Assembly (NCBI GenBank): GCA_032718475.1
Contig: JAUCBJ010008375.1
Coordinates: forward strand, 1-61,839
Origin: Nemertoderma westbladi
Taxonomy: Eukaryota; Xenacoelomorpha; Nemertodermatida; Nemertodermatidae
Reading direction: 5' to 3'
Length of the DNA: 61,839 nucleotides
The translations under genes and the position numbers were made by a program. The notes beneath the pieces are model-generated. The model saw only the letters and a program-made list of their open reading frames with translations. It was not told the origin of the DNA and ran no database searches. Shown here piece after piece: positions 30,751-45,356 of this stretch (positions within the stretch are counted from its first letter, which is position 1; every line of letters begins with the position of its first letter).

Positions 30751-33700
30751 CATCAATGCCAGGCGGCCAACCAATATCGAGGTCGAGCAATACAAATTCC
30801 TGGACAGCATTGACTTCTCGATCCCAGACGTAGACGTTAGGAAGGTATCCATCATAGTAGGAATGGACTGCCCGACGGCCCACGAAAGAATGCAAACGGT
30901 CTTCGGCGAAGACAAGCAGAGCGACCCGGTGGCTATACTAACGCCATTCGGGTGGACGCTGAGTGGTCCAATTAAGAGCAAGATACCATTCAGGATGTCG
31001 GAGACATCAGGATGCATGTTCGCAGGAACAATGCAGGAAATGGGTGATGAGGGAGCAGAGGAGCAGCTTAAAAGACTGCTCAGACAAGACTTTGAGGGAC
31101 TGAAAGAGACCGGGGTCGGGACCTCGGTAGAAGACAAACAGGCTCTACAAAGCGTGGAGGAATCGATGACGTGTGATGAGGGGCGGTATACAATAGGAAT
31201 GGTATGGAAACTACCGAAGATACCGCTACCCGATAATAGAGGGATGGTACTCACGAGACTCCGCAAGCTGAAACAAACACTAAAACGGAGCCCCGAGAAG
31301 AACGAGTACATTCACAAAACCATTAAGAAGTACGTCGAGAAAGGATGGGCCGTGGAGTTACCGGTCGACGAGCCGAATACGGACAGGACATACTACCTGC
31401 CACTCCACGTAGCATTAGACCCAAAGAAAGGTAAACTGAGGATGGTAGTCGATGCATCGGCAAAGACCGACGGAAAATGCTTAAACGATTACCTGTTGGA
31501 AGGCCCAAATATTTACAATTCGGGCATAGAGGTGTTACTTAGGTTTCGAAACGGGAAACACGCCTTCACATGTGACATAGAAGGCATGTTCAACCAGGTA
31601 CGTGTAACGGAAGAAGACAGTGACAGTCAACGCTTCTTATGGTATAACGGCGAAGAAGAACCGCCGGTAATACCAGCGTATAAGATGGTAGTACAAAATA
31701 TGGGGGCCAAGTCGTCCTCATTTACGACGACTATGGCAGTGAGAGACACGGTAAAGGGCAAGGAAGATAGATACAGCAGTAGGGCCGTCGATATGATCCG
31801 ACGCGGCTTCTACGTAGACGACGGTATGGAGTCTGGAAATACGGTTGAGGAGATACTGGAAACAGGGCGCGAGGTTCGCGACATCCTGAAAGGATCCGGC
31901 TTCAACCTGACCAAATTCCAATCCAGTTCAGAAGAATTTATCAAGGCAATAGGGGACAAGAAACCAGAATCGACCATGGACAACCCTACAACAGCCAAAG
32001 GACAGGACATGGCGAATAAGAGAACACAATCGCAGCAAAAGGCATTGGGAATCGTGTGGGATAGAGGAACAGACGAACTAAAGTATCAGCTGAGCCAAGA
32101 GGGCGCAGACACCCATACGAAGAGGGGTTATGTATCCTATATAGCAAGGATATACGATCCCCTAGGCCTAGCATCCCCATTACTAGTCACGGGGAAACAG
32201 ATACTCAAGAGAGTATATAAATTGAAGGATGAGTGGGACGTAGAGGTACCAGAAGACATCAAGAAACAGTGGAGCAAATGGACAGGAGACTTGGAGAGGA
32301 TGGGAACATATAACATGCCGCGAGTATATTTCCCGGACGGGAACATGACGAATCTGGACCTACATATGTTCTCCGACGCGTCGTTAGAGGCATACGGAGC
32401 GGCACTCTATTTAGTACAACGAGAGGGGGCTCACGAGCCCAGACTAGCCTTTAGCAAAGCTAAGTCAACGCCACCAGATTCAGCATCTGTTCCCAAGTTA
32501 GAATTGACAGCTGCGAGACTAGGAGTTAGGGCCACAGCCTATCTAGTGGATACAATTCCCAACATAGTGGAGACACACTACTGGACGGACTCCATGGTAG
32601 TGCTTGGTTGGCTACACAACGAAAAGACGAGGTACCCGATATTCGTCGCGAATAGAGTGGACGAAATAAGGGCGAGCACAGAACTGGAAAGGTGGCACTA
32701 CTGCCCAACAGACGAGAACCCAGCGGACTTGCTGTCGAGGGGCGTGGAACGCCACACTTTCTTAAAGAAAGAAGTATTGTGGCAACACGGGCCACAATTT
32801 CTGAGCGATAGGGAGGCCTGGCTGCCGATGAGGAAGGTGGACCCGGGCTCGGAAGTAGTATCAGAAGGAGAAGAGGGAGATTCGGAGGGAGAAGAGATAT
32901 ACTCCCAGATGGTGAGGGAGATTAGGAACGTGCAACCAGGAAGGGAACTGTGCGATAACCCGACGGATAAACTCCTCAGCTACAGTTCTAGTTGGTATAA
33001 GACCAAGAAACTAGTGGCGTACTGGAGAGCCTTTGGGAATTTCCTTGCGGGAGTCAGCAAGGACAAGAAGATCAGGACAACCATAGATCTGGAAGGAGCG
33101 GCCAAGGCAATAATCCGCTATGAACAACGGAAGAACTACGGCGACGAGGTGGAACGTGTCGGCAACCAACAGCACCTCCGATGGGACAGCGAGTTGATTA
33201 CGCTGTCGCCACAACTCAATGAGGATGGGATTCTAGTAATGAATTCTAGGGTGGGATATAACAACAGCATAGTCGTGCCACCGAAACCCATCATCATTCC
33301 CACAGGATCGCCTATAGTCCACCAGATCATATGGGACTCCCACAAATCGATACTGCATGGGGGCACCAACCGAACCCTCACAGAGATAAGGAGGACCTAT
33401 TGGGTCAAACAACTAAGGAAGAAGGTTAAAGCCGTAGTGGGGCAGTGTCAGACCTGCCGACGAGCGAAGAAGGAACGAGCCGTACAGGAGATGGCGCCAC
33501 TACCGGCGAGTAGGGTAAGACAGCACGACCCGCCATTTACGCATTGCGGTGTGGACATGTTCGGGCCGATAAAGATCAAAGTGATGCGACACACGGAGAA
33601 ACGTTACGGCATTATCTTCGTATGCAACAATACGCGGGCGGTGGGGATAGAACTCGCCCAAGATGCAACCGCATCAGCGTTCATTAACGCCTTAGAAAGG

Positions 33701-34051
33701 TTTAGGGACCGCAAAGGTGGGACGATCGCAGTGATATATAGCGACAACGGCACCAACTTTGTGGGCGCAGAGAGTGAGATGGCAGAGGCCTTAGACATCT
33801 TGGAGGGAGAAGAAGTCAGGGCGGCCATGAGGAGACGACAAGTAAAGTGGGAGAGACGGACGCCGTATGCACCACATACACTAGGATGCGTCGAGAGAAT
33901 GGTGGGCAGTTCAAAGCGTCTAATGACGAAGTTAATGAACACCCACATGGTCTGGTCACTGAGGACGTTTTACGAACAGTACTTGCGAAGTGCGAGGGGA
34001 TCATTAATAGCAGACCGCTATATCCGGAGAATGATGACCCTGAGTCATTAG
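30644..34051 (+). pseudogene. BEL-1 pol: RT, RNase H and most of integrase
   Basis: RT: PLHVALDPKKGKLRMVVDAS, LNDYLLEGPNIYNSG, motif A around TCDIEGMFNQV, and the catalytic GFYVDDGMES at about 31805-31830, the YVDD typical of BEL/Pao. The conserved DPLGLASPLLVTGK follows. RNase H: MFSDASLEAYGAALYL, VPKLELTAARLG and YWTDSMVVLGWL, ending WHYCPTDENPADLLSRG. Integrase: His/Cys zinc finger (HGGTN to CQTCRR, about 33355-33460), then GVDMFGPI, VIYSDNGTNFVGAE and PHTLGCVERMVGSSK for the D, D and E. The frame shifts near 33955 and the in-frame tail to 34051 is noise. Otherwise this is a long intact enzyme block. Confidence 0.95.
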
Positions 34052-34455
34052 ACGTGTTGACGCCTAGCCATTTTCTAATGGAAAGGCCAGCGACCATCGA
34101 TATGCGGGGTGTAGACCCAGATGACATACATTCCCGCCAGAGTTGGAAAGTCGCTAAAGCAATAAGCGCAGAGTATTGGAGGAGGTGGGTAGAAGAATAC
34201 CTACCCACGCTCCATAAGCGAAGCAAGTGGAGGAAGCCAAACAGGGAGTTAAGAGAGGGAGATCTCGTAATCGTCACGGATGATACTATCATCAACAACC
34301 AGTGGCGGTTGGCGAGAGTTGTAGGCACCTACTCCGACGAGGACGGAAGAGTCCGATCGGTAGAAGTGCGGATAGGTGGAAAGATAGGTGCGAAGGACAG
34401 AAAAACCTACAGGAGAGCGGTAGGTAAGTGCTGTCTTCTAGAAGGGGCACCTTAA
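33956..34455 (+). pseudogene. BEL-1 integrase C-terminal part (DUF5641-like)
   Basis: In the +2 frame relative to pol, GLVTEDVLRTVLAKCEGIIN, SRPLYPENDDPESLDVLTPS and WRRWVEEYLPTLHKRSKW match the C-terminal part of BEL/Pao integrases. VIVTDDTIINNQWRLARVV is the small SH3-like tail. Stop at 34453-34455. One indel near AACACCCAC explains the split from pol. Confidence 0.9.
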
Positions 34456-34499
34456 ATTGGAGTTAGAGTGGAGTTTAGTCGTCCAAGTTTTGGACTGAG

Positions 34500-34570
34500 G
34501 GGGGTGGGATTGAGGGCGAGACGCCCTTCCCACACAAATAAAAATAAAATAAAATAAAAATAATAATTAG
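34500..34570 (+). terminator. possible internal polyadenylation region after BEL-1 pol
   Basis: A short hairpin (AGGGCGAGACGCCCT, about 34513-34527) is followed by several overlapping AATAAA hexamers in an A-rich run. This could end pol transcripts ahead of the 3' ORF. Signal by composition only. Confidence 0.3.
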
Positions 34571-34571
34571 A

Positions 34572-35330
34572 GAGTTAGTAGGTACGTAGTACCTAGAGTT
34601 AGTTAGTTAGTAGGTACGTAGTACCTAGAGTTAGTTAGTTAGTAGGTACGTAGTACCTAGAGTTAGTTAGTTAGTAGGTACGTAGTACCTAGAGTTAGTT
34701 AGTTAGTAGGTACGTAGTACCTAGAGTTAGAGTTAGAGGGTATGTAGTACCAATAGTTAGTTAGAGTTAGAGGGTACGTAGTACCGATAGTTAGAGAGTT
34801 AGTATGTACGTAGTACCTAGTTAGAGTTAGAGTTAGAGGGTACGTAGTACCAATAGTTAGTTAGAGTTAGAGGGTACGTAGTACCGATAGTTAGAGAGTT
34901 AGTAGGTACGTAGTACCTAGTTAGAGTTAGAGTTAGAGGGTACGTAGTACCAATAGTTAGTTAGAGTTAGAGGGTACGTAGTACCGATAGTTAGAGAGTT
35001 AGTAGGTACGTAGTACCTAGTTAGAGTTAGAGTTAGAGGGTACGTAGTACCAATAGTTAGTTAGAGTTAGTAGGTACGTAGTACCTAGTTAGAGTTAGAG
35101 TTAGAGGGTACGTAGTACCAATAGTTAGTTAGAGTTAGAGGGTACGTAGTACCGATAGTTAGAGAGTTAGTAGGTACGTAGTACCTAGTTAGAGTTAGAG
35201 TTAGAGGGTACGTAGTACCAATAGTTAGTTAGAGTTAGTAGGTACGTAGTACCTAGTTAGAGTTAGAGTTAGTAGGTACGTGGTACCTAGTTAGAGTTAG
35301 AGTTAGGGGGTACGTAGTACCATTAGTTAG
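34572..35330. repeat. minisatellite of about two dozen units with a GGTACGTAGTACC palindrome
   Basis: Units of about 32 bp combine runs of GTTAGA/GTTAGT with GGTACGTAGTACC, whose arms GGTAC and GTACC are complementary. Unit variants (GGTACC, CCAATAG, CCGATAG spacers) alternate in higher-order blocks of about 96 bp. Lies between integrase and the 3' ORF of BEL-1. Confidence 0.93.
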
Positions 35331-35828
35331 AGAGAGAGAGTGAGAGATAAAAGGGGTAAATAGGATATAGATATTAGTTAGCAGTAAGTAGAGTTAGTAG
35401 CGAGAGGGGGGCATATGAGTGCAGCTGGATAAATCGTGTGGCCACACGACGCATACTGCTGTACTGCATAGGCCCACAGAGTAGGCCAGAATATGGATCA
35501 GGGAATAGAATAAATCCATAGGCAGTAGTAAGTAGTAGGACAGTAGAATCAAAGCAAATAAACAAATAAATAGAATAGGGCTAAAATCGGAAAATAGTGG
35601 TAACACAAGGAAAGTCGTTCTAGAACATAATAAAAGTAACGGACGGAAATTGTAAATTAGGCTGATTTACTAGCTCCGAAATTAATTAGATTAAATTAAG
35701 CCTGAAAGGCGCAGTTAAGTAGAAAAGTAGGCCATTATCGAACTGTACGAAACATCTTAATACATCACTCATCTGTATTGCGCCTTGGTAAGGCACCACC
35801 CTGCAGGTGAGCGAGTGTAGTGTTCGGA
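35331..35828. other. BEL-1 intergenic stretch before the 3' ORF
   Basis: No gene seen. CACCACCCTGCAG just ahead of the ORF (about 35794-35806) resembles a splice acceptor, and CAGGTGAGC at the same place resembles a donor. Either could matter if the 3' ORF is made from a spliced RNA. No experiment here decides this. Confidence 0.4.
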
Positions 35829-38363
35829 ATGGCGAGTAAGCTGATCAGGAAGAGAAAGGCGGAGTCAGGAGGAAAAGAAATATTGGTGGATTTCACCGAA
35901 AGACACCCAGAGGAGAAGACGAGAGGATACTACGAGAGGTTGGAAAGGGGTCACGCGGCACGAGCGCTGCATGATCACTTCCGGGAGGCGCACGAACAGC
36001 GGTTGGTCGGGACCTACGGGACACCGTCGCTGGACAACGCGATCTTCCAACACTTCCACTACGTGGTGAAAGGAGATGAGGCGAAGTTCGGGATTCCGAA
36101 GTATCCGAGGGAATCGCCGAGGAAGGACTGGAAAAGATTCATAGAGTCCGTCAACAGAGGAGGATATATGATCCTAGATGACGAGGGAACCGTGGAAGAC
36201 GAAGCGGGTTCGAGACGAGGAACGGCAGGGTCGGCCAGGACCATACTCTTGCATTTGGCAGCGCCAAATGGGGACATCTTCTTATTCGACCTAGGGACGT
36301 ATGGGAAGAAGGACGGGCCGAAATTAGACCGATTGCCGAAAGCGGTACAAGTCTTAGTAAGAGAGAAGTCGACGACGAAAGTGGGATCGGCGATTCGCAA
36401 GGACGCGGAGAGGATCATCGGTCCGGACGCCACCAACCTCCTGGATATGCAGAAAGTCTTTATGGCTATGACGGCACCGGATGGATTGGGGGTGGTCGAA
36501 AACACAGGCCAATGCGGGGCGGTGGCGATGGGCCAATTATTGGGGCTCGTATGCCACAAACCAATGGATTGGGGGAAGTTTAGGGAAGAATACGGAGCAG
36601 AACTAGCGAACTCACTGAAGTGGGGAGCGAGACCGGGAAAGCAGGAGGTATATCAGTTTCGCAGAGGAGCGATAAAGGTATATCAGAAGCGATATATCCT
36701 GCAGGAGGACTGGATGATGATAAGTTTACTTAACTTATTCATGACCGTAGTTATTGAAAGGGAACCAGGGGCATTTCTGTTATCGGGATCACCCCTAAGC
36801 TACAGGAGAGCCTTTAAAGTGGCCTTTGACGGTCTGGTAGACCACCCGGGGCTGAAGGGCGAGTCGGTGTACTACAACAGCCGACATCTGGTAGACGGGG
36901 AGACAGATACACTGTATCAGAGATGGGAGCAGCTAGAGATGGATAGACGGGAAGCAAAGCGACTGGAAGAAGTCGCTAGATGGGAGAGGATAGAAGCAGA
37001 GGAGAGGGAAGAGGAGGCCAGGACACAGAGTTATGGCTTCGAGGAGCAGGCGGTCCTAGACGAACTTCATTGGACTTCGTCGGGGAGTTCGGGGGAGTCT
37101 CTAGGGCGAGAATTGGGATGGACGGTGGGATCGCCGAAACAGTCGACGTCGGGGTTGCACGCGATGCCCATACCAGCGGGCGCCGAGGGCGACCAACCGC
37201 CAAGGAAGCTAAGGGAGCTAGAGGGATGGAGAGCTACGGGCGAGAGCCAAGGCGGGAAGGGACATAGTGGATCCATCGGGATACCGGGATTGGAGACACT
37301 ACCGGAAGAGGAGGACGACGACGACGAATTCGGAGAGATGCCGCCCATCGAGAGGATAGGCCACTCGGACACGGACTGGGTTGGCGGAAGGGTGGTGACG
37401 GCCAGTGGGGCGAGGGCCTTCTGGAACAGATCCGGCAAGCGGACCTGGGTGCACGAGGGGCCGGCGATGGATTTCGCGGGGAGCACCATCAGGTTGGGCG
37501 AGCAACCGGGAACGGCACCACGGATAGTATTCGGGGAGACGATGCCCGAGAGGGGCGGAGAGATAGACGTAAACAGGGAGAGCAACGTAGAGAAGTTCGC
37601 CTACCAGCGACTCCATAGACCGCGGAGATCGCTTGGGACGAAAGACGAGGTGGGACGCGAGACATTGGTACTCGGCTGCGACTACTGTGGGAGACAGACC
37701 CATCGGGAAAGCAGCTGCCTATACCGGTTCCAACGGGGAACCTTTTGTCTCTACTGCAGAGAACCAAGTCACAGGATGGGGGCGTGTCCACGGTTGCATA
37801 ACCGATGTCCAAAGTGCCACTTTCGGGGACACTACGGACGCGAGTGCGACTGGATGAGCGACGAGGAGAAGTTCACGAGGTTCGAGGAGTGGGCCGACGT
37901 CGGGGCCATGACGCGCCAGCGCATGAAGGCCCAAGAGTTCAAGTGGGGTTTCTTCCTTATAAACCAGGAGACCCACATGGAAATCATAAAGCGAAGGTTA
38001 CCGTTTACCTATCAAGAGGTAGCTACGGCGGCATCGTTCGCCGGAGTTATGAACACGCAACGGTACCTGGACAGGTGGACACCAGAGAACCGGAGGGAGT
38101 TTAGGGATTTCTTGGCGGAACACGTACCAAAGGCAATGAAAATGATCCTATGGGACGCCATACGAGGGAGACAACCAGGCCATTCTGAGGGGCCACCGGC
38201 GAAGCGGTATCGGGCTTTAATAACACTAGCGCCCAAGGAGCCGACGACCGGGATCAGCAAGGAAGTGGCAGCGAAGGTCCGGAAGCAGAAAGCGGATGAT
38301 GCCAGAGGAGCGGTGATAACCAAGAAACGGGCCAGGGAAGAGGACGTGAGGAGGAACAGATAA
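35829..38363 (+). CDS. BEL-1 3' ORF: DEDD exonuclease-like domain plus three CCHC zinc knuckles
   Basis: 844 codons from ATG without a break. About residues 110-310 read like a DEDD 3'-5' exonuclease fold: LDDEGTVEDE (motif I, D-x-E, near 116), TILLHLAAPNGDIFLFDL, TKVGSAIRKDAERI (motif II, Asp near 192), NLLDMQKVF, and YILQEDWMMISLLNLF (motif III, Asp near 294, with Tyr one residue further upstream than the usual YxxxD). About 355-400 is a charged helix. About 617-675 hold CDYCGRQTHRESSC, CLYCREPSHRMGAC and CPKCHFRGHYGREC, three perfect C-x2-C-x4-H-x4-C knuckles. The C-terminus is basic (KKRAREEDVRRNR). No signal peptide or membrane span, so it is not an envelope. The exonuclease call is inference from motif order; a captured host nuclease is the best guess. 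Confidence 0.72.
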   Translation: MASKLIRKRKAESGGKEILVDFTERHPEEKTRGYYERLERGHAARALHDHFREAHEQRLVGTYGTPSLDNAIFQHFHYVVKGDEAKFGIPKYPRESPRKDWKRFIESVNRGGYMILDDEGTVEDEAGSRRGTAGSARTILLHLAAPNGDIFLFDLGTYGKKDGPKLDRLPKAVQVLVREKSTTKVGSAIRKDAERIIGPDATNLLDMQKVFMAMTAPDGLGVVENTGQCGAVAMGQLLGLVCHKPMDWGKFREEYGAELANSLKWGARPGKQEVYQFRRGAIKVYQKRYILQEDWMMISLLNLFMTVVIEREPGAFLLSGSPLSYRRAFKVAFDGLVDHPGLKGESVYYNSRHLVDGETDTLYQRWEQLEMDRREAKRLEEVARWERIEAEEREEEARTQSYGFEEQAVLDELHWTSSGSSGESLGRELGWTVGSPKQSTSGLHAMPIPAGAEGDQPPRKLRELEGWRATGESQGGKGHSGSIGIPGLETLPEEEDDDDEFGEMPPIERIGHSDTDWVGGRVVTASGARAFWNRSGKRTWVHEGPAMDFAGSTIRLGEQPGTAPRIVFGETMPERGGEIDVNRESNVEKFAYQRLHRPRRSLGTKDEVGRETLVLGCDYCGRQTHRESSCLYRFQRGTFCLYCREPSHRMGACPRLHNRCPKCHFRGHYGRECDWMSDEEKFTRFEEWADVGAMTRQRMKAQEFKWGFFLINQETHMEIIKRRLPFTYQEVATAASFAGVMNTQRYLDRWTPENRREFRDFLAEHVPKAMKMILWDAIRGRQPGHSEGPPAKRYRALITLAPKEPTTGISKEVAAKVRKQKADDARGAVITKKRAREEDVRRNR

Positions 38364-39064
38364 GTTCCCGGAGACGAGGGAATGAGACTGAGACTGGGAA
38401 GTGGTGCGCCTGGAAGGCGCCGCATGTAACGTACGAACTATTAAGTATAAATTTAATTAATGCAAATAATCATATAAGTGCAATTTGTATGTACGTACGT
38501 AGTGATTAGCAGTAAAATACATACGTTTGGAGTAAGTACTATAGTCATACAACCTTTCTCAATTAGCTACTGGGACTGGGGGACAATTGACTATGGCACT
38601 ATGGACGAGACAACTGACAATTTCACGCTTCTTGAGTGCGACGGCACGAGAGAGGGGGGGAGGTTCGTCAGGAGAGATAAAACAGTCAAAGTGGAGTTGA
38701 GAATCGGAATAAGAGTGCGAAGTGCGGAGAGAGTGCGAACGCAATTCTAGTGTGGGGGGGGGGGAGAATGAGAGGCTGAGTAAGGGACGAGGAGGTCCGG
38801 GGGTATGAGAGAGTTAGGGTGAGAGTGAAGGTGAGATAGGGCGAAAATGTTGGGGAAACAAAAGTTGCGTGGGAGGTGAGCGCGATTGGCCCGACATGAG
38901 ACGCCAGGCACACAGGGTAGCGTTATCATACCCATAGGGGGCGGCCTGGAAAGCCGACCCCGAGAGAAAAGAATTCCACCCCACACCCGATACTAGATCG
39001 GGATCCAGCGGGATTGTAGCGCACTTTTTTGGTTGATGCTATCTTCTTACCGGGAAGATAGCAT
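38364..39064. other. BEL-1 3' untranslated region
   Basis: Nothing coding. It has a G-run of about 11 at 38752-38763 and a purine-rich stretch after it, then a short inverted pair TATCTTC/GAAGATA near 39040-39061. Confidence 0.6.
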
Positions 39065-39073
39065 GGGGGGGAG
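39065..39073 (+). promoter_or_regulatory. BEL-1 polypurine tract
   Basis: GGGGGGGAG lies directly before the 3' LTR, where plus-strand synthesis primes. Confidence 0.85.
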
Positions 39074-39587
39074 TGTTAGCTTATTCAATCCCGCCAACAC
39101 CCCATAAAGTTATTACGAGATTGGGCAATTAACCAACTCGTGCCATCCCAATGAGAGTGGGAAGGAAGCACACAATAGAGGGTCAGGGGCCAAACCCCTA
39201 ACCCAAGGAGAACAGGTGGAGTGAACGGGAATACTCCACGGGGCGCCAACAAGGGTATTAACCAATCAGAGGGGGGAATGGCATCGATTGAGTAGCAGTA
39301 AGGCCGCCGTGCAATATAACCAATAACCTATTAATCAGTGATTCAGTTATCTCAGTGCAGCAGTGCTAGCGTAGGGTACAGCCAATTAGTTTAGTTAGGG
39401 GATCACGGGACTTTAGTTACCGTATCCCGCCTACCGTATAATTCACAATATATCTATATCCTATAGCCTATTATTATACACCGAACTTCAGAACTCAGTT
39501 ATCTTTATTTCACTCTTATACACGGCGGGGACGCATGGACTAAATACCACATCGGATAAATCGGGATCCCTCCTGGATCCCGTCACA
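39074..39587 (+). repeat. BEL-1 3' LTR (514 bp)
   Basis: Same ends as the 5' LTR; lacks its 24-bp block. Followed by the ATATA duplication. Confidence 0.96.
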
Positions 39588-39592
39588 ATATA
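39588..39592. repeat. 5-bp target-site duplication of BEL-1, right copy
   Basis: ATATA, matching 13506-13510. The outer LINE RT frame continues straight after it. Confidence 0.92.
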
Positions 39593-41007
39593 ACCAAATC
39601 ATATAGACCTATCTCCAGCATCAGTATATTTGCAAAGATATTTGAGGCGATCATATTACAGGAAATAATATCTACCCAACTGGCAACACATTCACTCAGC
39701 CCACAATTTGCTTATAAGAAACATATCGGTACTGATACTGTCGTAGCAAGTGTGTTGGAGATTATTGAGCACTATAGAAGGAAGGATTCTCATGTATATC
39801 TGTGTAAACTTGATCTCTCCTCGGCCTTTGACAGAGTAAGTCACCTTGGTTTATTTTCCAATCTGCGGAAAATGATAAACCCCTTTCTTCTGAGGCTCAT
39901 TGCAAGCTACTATGAAATTGGCATGTTTTACTGCAAATTTGGTAGTCAAATTGATACCGTAGGTTTTAGAGTGAATAATGGAGTGAAGCAGGGTTCCCTT
40001 CTATCGCCTTTGTTTTTTAACATCTATACGCAGAACATTATAACTAAATTGGAGGGTTATGGAATAGCATGTTCAATAGCTAGGTCAGTGGCTTGGAGTA
40101 GTAAACTACGCAGATGATTATTTAGTTTTATGCACATCTCCGAAGGATTTACAAGTTATAACAAACATTTTAAACGATGAAGTGAACAAGGTGGGGCTTG
40201 GCATAGAGGAAACAAAAACAGAATGGATGGTCTGCAAACCGAATGGGATAAAATCATCAGATTGCCCTGAAAAGATCAATATTTTGGGACATATACTTCA
40301 AAGCAATAATCATATCACTTTCCTTGGTGTAAAACTCTTTGCTACTGATAAGGAAATAATTATTGATATCCAACGGGAACTTGCGTTTGTAGCAAGTCTG
40401 TTCTATAAGAAATGTTGGACAACAAGATGGTACCAAATAAATACTGTTTCCAAACTGTGGAAAACCATTGCTGAACCAAAAATTATGTATGGCCTTAGAT
40501 TCCATTTGGATTCTCTGTCAATAACATCAATTGACAAGATAGATGCGCAACACCGTCAAATTTTGAGAAATAGGTTATGCTTGGGGAGATATGCGAATAA
40601 CTCACTCATATGAGTTAATGGATTCTATGCCACTATCAGTAATGGTAGCTAGAGCTTCTCTAGGACTTCTGTTTAGGGCAAAGAAATGTCCCAACATATG
40701 CCTACAAACAGTGTTACGATCAGCACTGCAACAGAACGCACCGTCAAGGCAGTATTGCGGATTGGGGAGCTCACTAAGAGCACGAATTGGTAAATGTTCG
40801 CTACCCTCGTTATCTTCTCTTTTGAACTTTGACTATGACTATAAATCCTTAATCAGTCGTTTAGCAGCAGGCGATCCACTTCCAGAGGATCTGTGCAATG
40901 CAAACTTTTTAAGACTCACATATAAACTCAGAAATTTACCTTTTAAAGTGAAGCATGACCGTATTTTAAATTATTTTAAATTGTGGGACACAACAGTCCA
41001 TTTTTAG
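39593..41007 (+). pseudogene. RT and C-terminal region of the outer LINE
   Basis: After BEL-1 the frame reads SYRPISSISIFAKIFEAIIL (RT fingers), CKLDLSSAFDRVSH (motif A), NNGVKQGSLLSPLFFNIY (motif B), and after a frameshift near 40090 NYADDYLVLCTSP (catalytic YADD), then ITFLGVKLF. A second frameshift near 40590 leads to a C-terminal domain ending at 41007 (LRNLPFKVKHDRILNYFKLW). It is the continuation of 12581-13510. The RT core is recognisable, but three frame breaks and the insertions make it inactive. Confidence 0.9.
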
Positions 41008-41137
41008 ATATTGTTGTTCTTAATTTTCATTTCATGTTTCGTTTTTATTAATGTGTCATATCTATGAACCAATTAAATAAATGCCAGCTTGACTGGTGCC
41101 ATGCACTGAACATGCAGTGCAAGACTAAAAAAAAATA
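41008..41137 (+). other. 3' UTR of the outer LINE
   Basis: Contains AATAAA (about 41075) and, at the end, GCACTGAACATGCAGTGC, a perfect 6-bp stem with a 6-base loop, followed by an A-run. A 3' hairpin can be what the LINE RT recognises. Confidence 0.6.
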
Positions 41138-45244
<4,107 letters not shown>

Positions 45245-45356
45245 TGCTCAATACTCGATAAAACATTGTTGAAATTATACAACACATTAAAATACACAAC
45301 ATACATTATCCACAAGACTAATAAAGAAGTGTATAGAGAAGTGTACTGATAAAGAG

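Larger units (their letters stand above)
13511..39587 (+). mobile_element. BEL-1: BEL/Pao-like LTR retrotransposon with an extra 3' ORF, interrupted by BEL-2
   Basis: TG...CA direct LTRs of 538 and 514 bp flank gag, protease, RT, RNase H and integrase in BEL/Pao order, followed by a minisatellite and an unusual 3' ORF. The polypurine tract GGGGGGGAG abuts the 3' LTR. The LTRs differ by three transitions and one 24-bp indel, so the insertion is recent. Discounting BEL-2 and one TSD copy (17858-29596) the element is about 14.3 kb, large for the group. No primer site starting TGG is visible next to the 5' LTR. Gag and pol carry several frameshifts and one stop. Confidence 0.95.
6865..41137 (+). 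mobile_element. outer LINE, interrupted by two insertions
   Basis: Three blocks, 6865-8709, 11784-13510 and 39588-41137, read in order as one LINE: Ulp1-like protease, coiled-coil plus RRM-like ORF1, APE endonuclease, linker, RT, C-terminal region and a 3' end with a short A-run after a GCACTG/CAGTGC hairpin near 41105-41137. The breaks coincide exactly with the target-site duplications of LINE copy A and BEL-1, and the RT frame resumes directly after BEL-1. The 5' end is not defined. It carries several frameshifts and stops besides the insertions, so it is the oldest layer of the nest. The clade is unassigned. Confidence 0.88.

Noticed and set aside
34572-35330. Telomeric or subtelomeric repeat because of many GTTAG words
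   Set aside because: Units are longer, contain GGTACGTAGTACC and lie inside BEL-1 between pol and the 3' ORF.
35829-38363. Envelope gene
   Set aside because: The position fits, but no signal peptide, membrane anchor or cleavage site is visible; zinc knuckles and charged helices point to an intracellular nucleic-acid protein.
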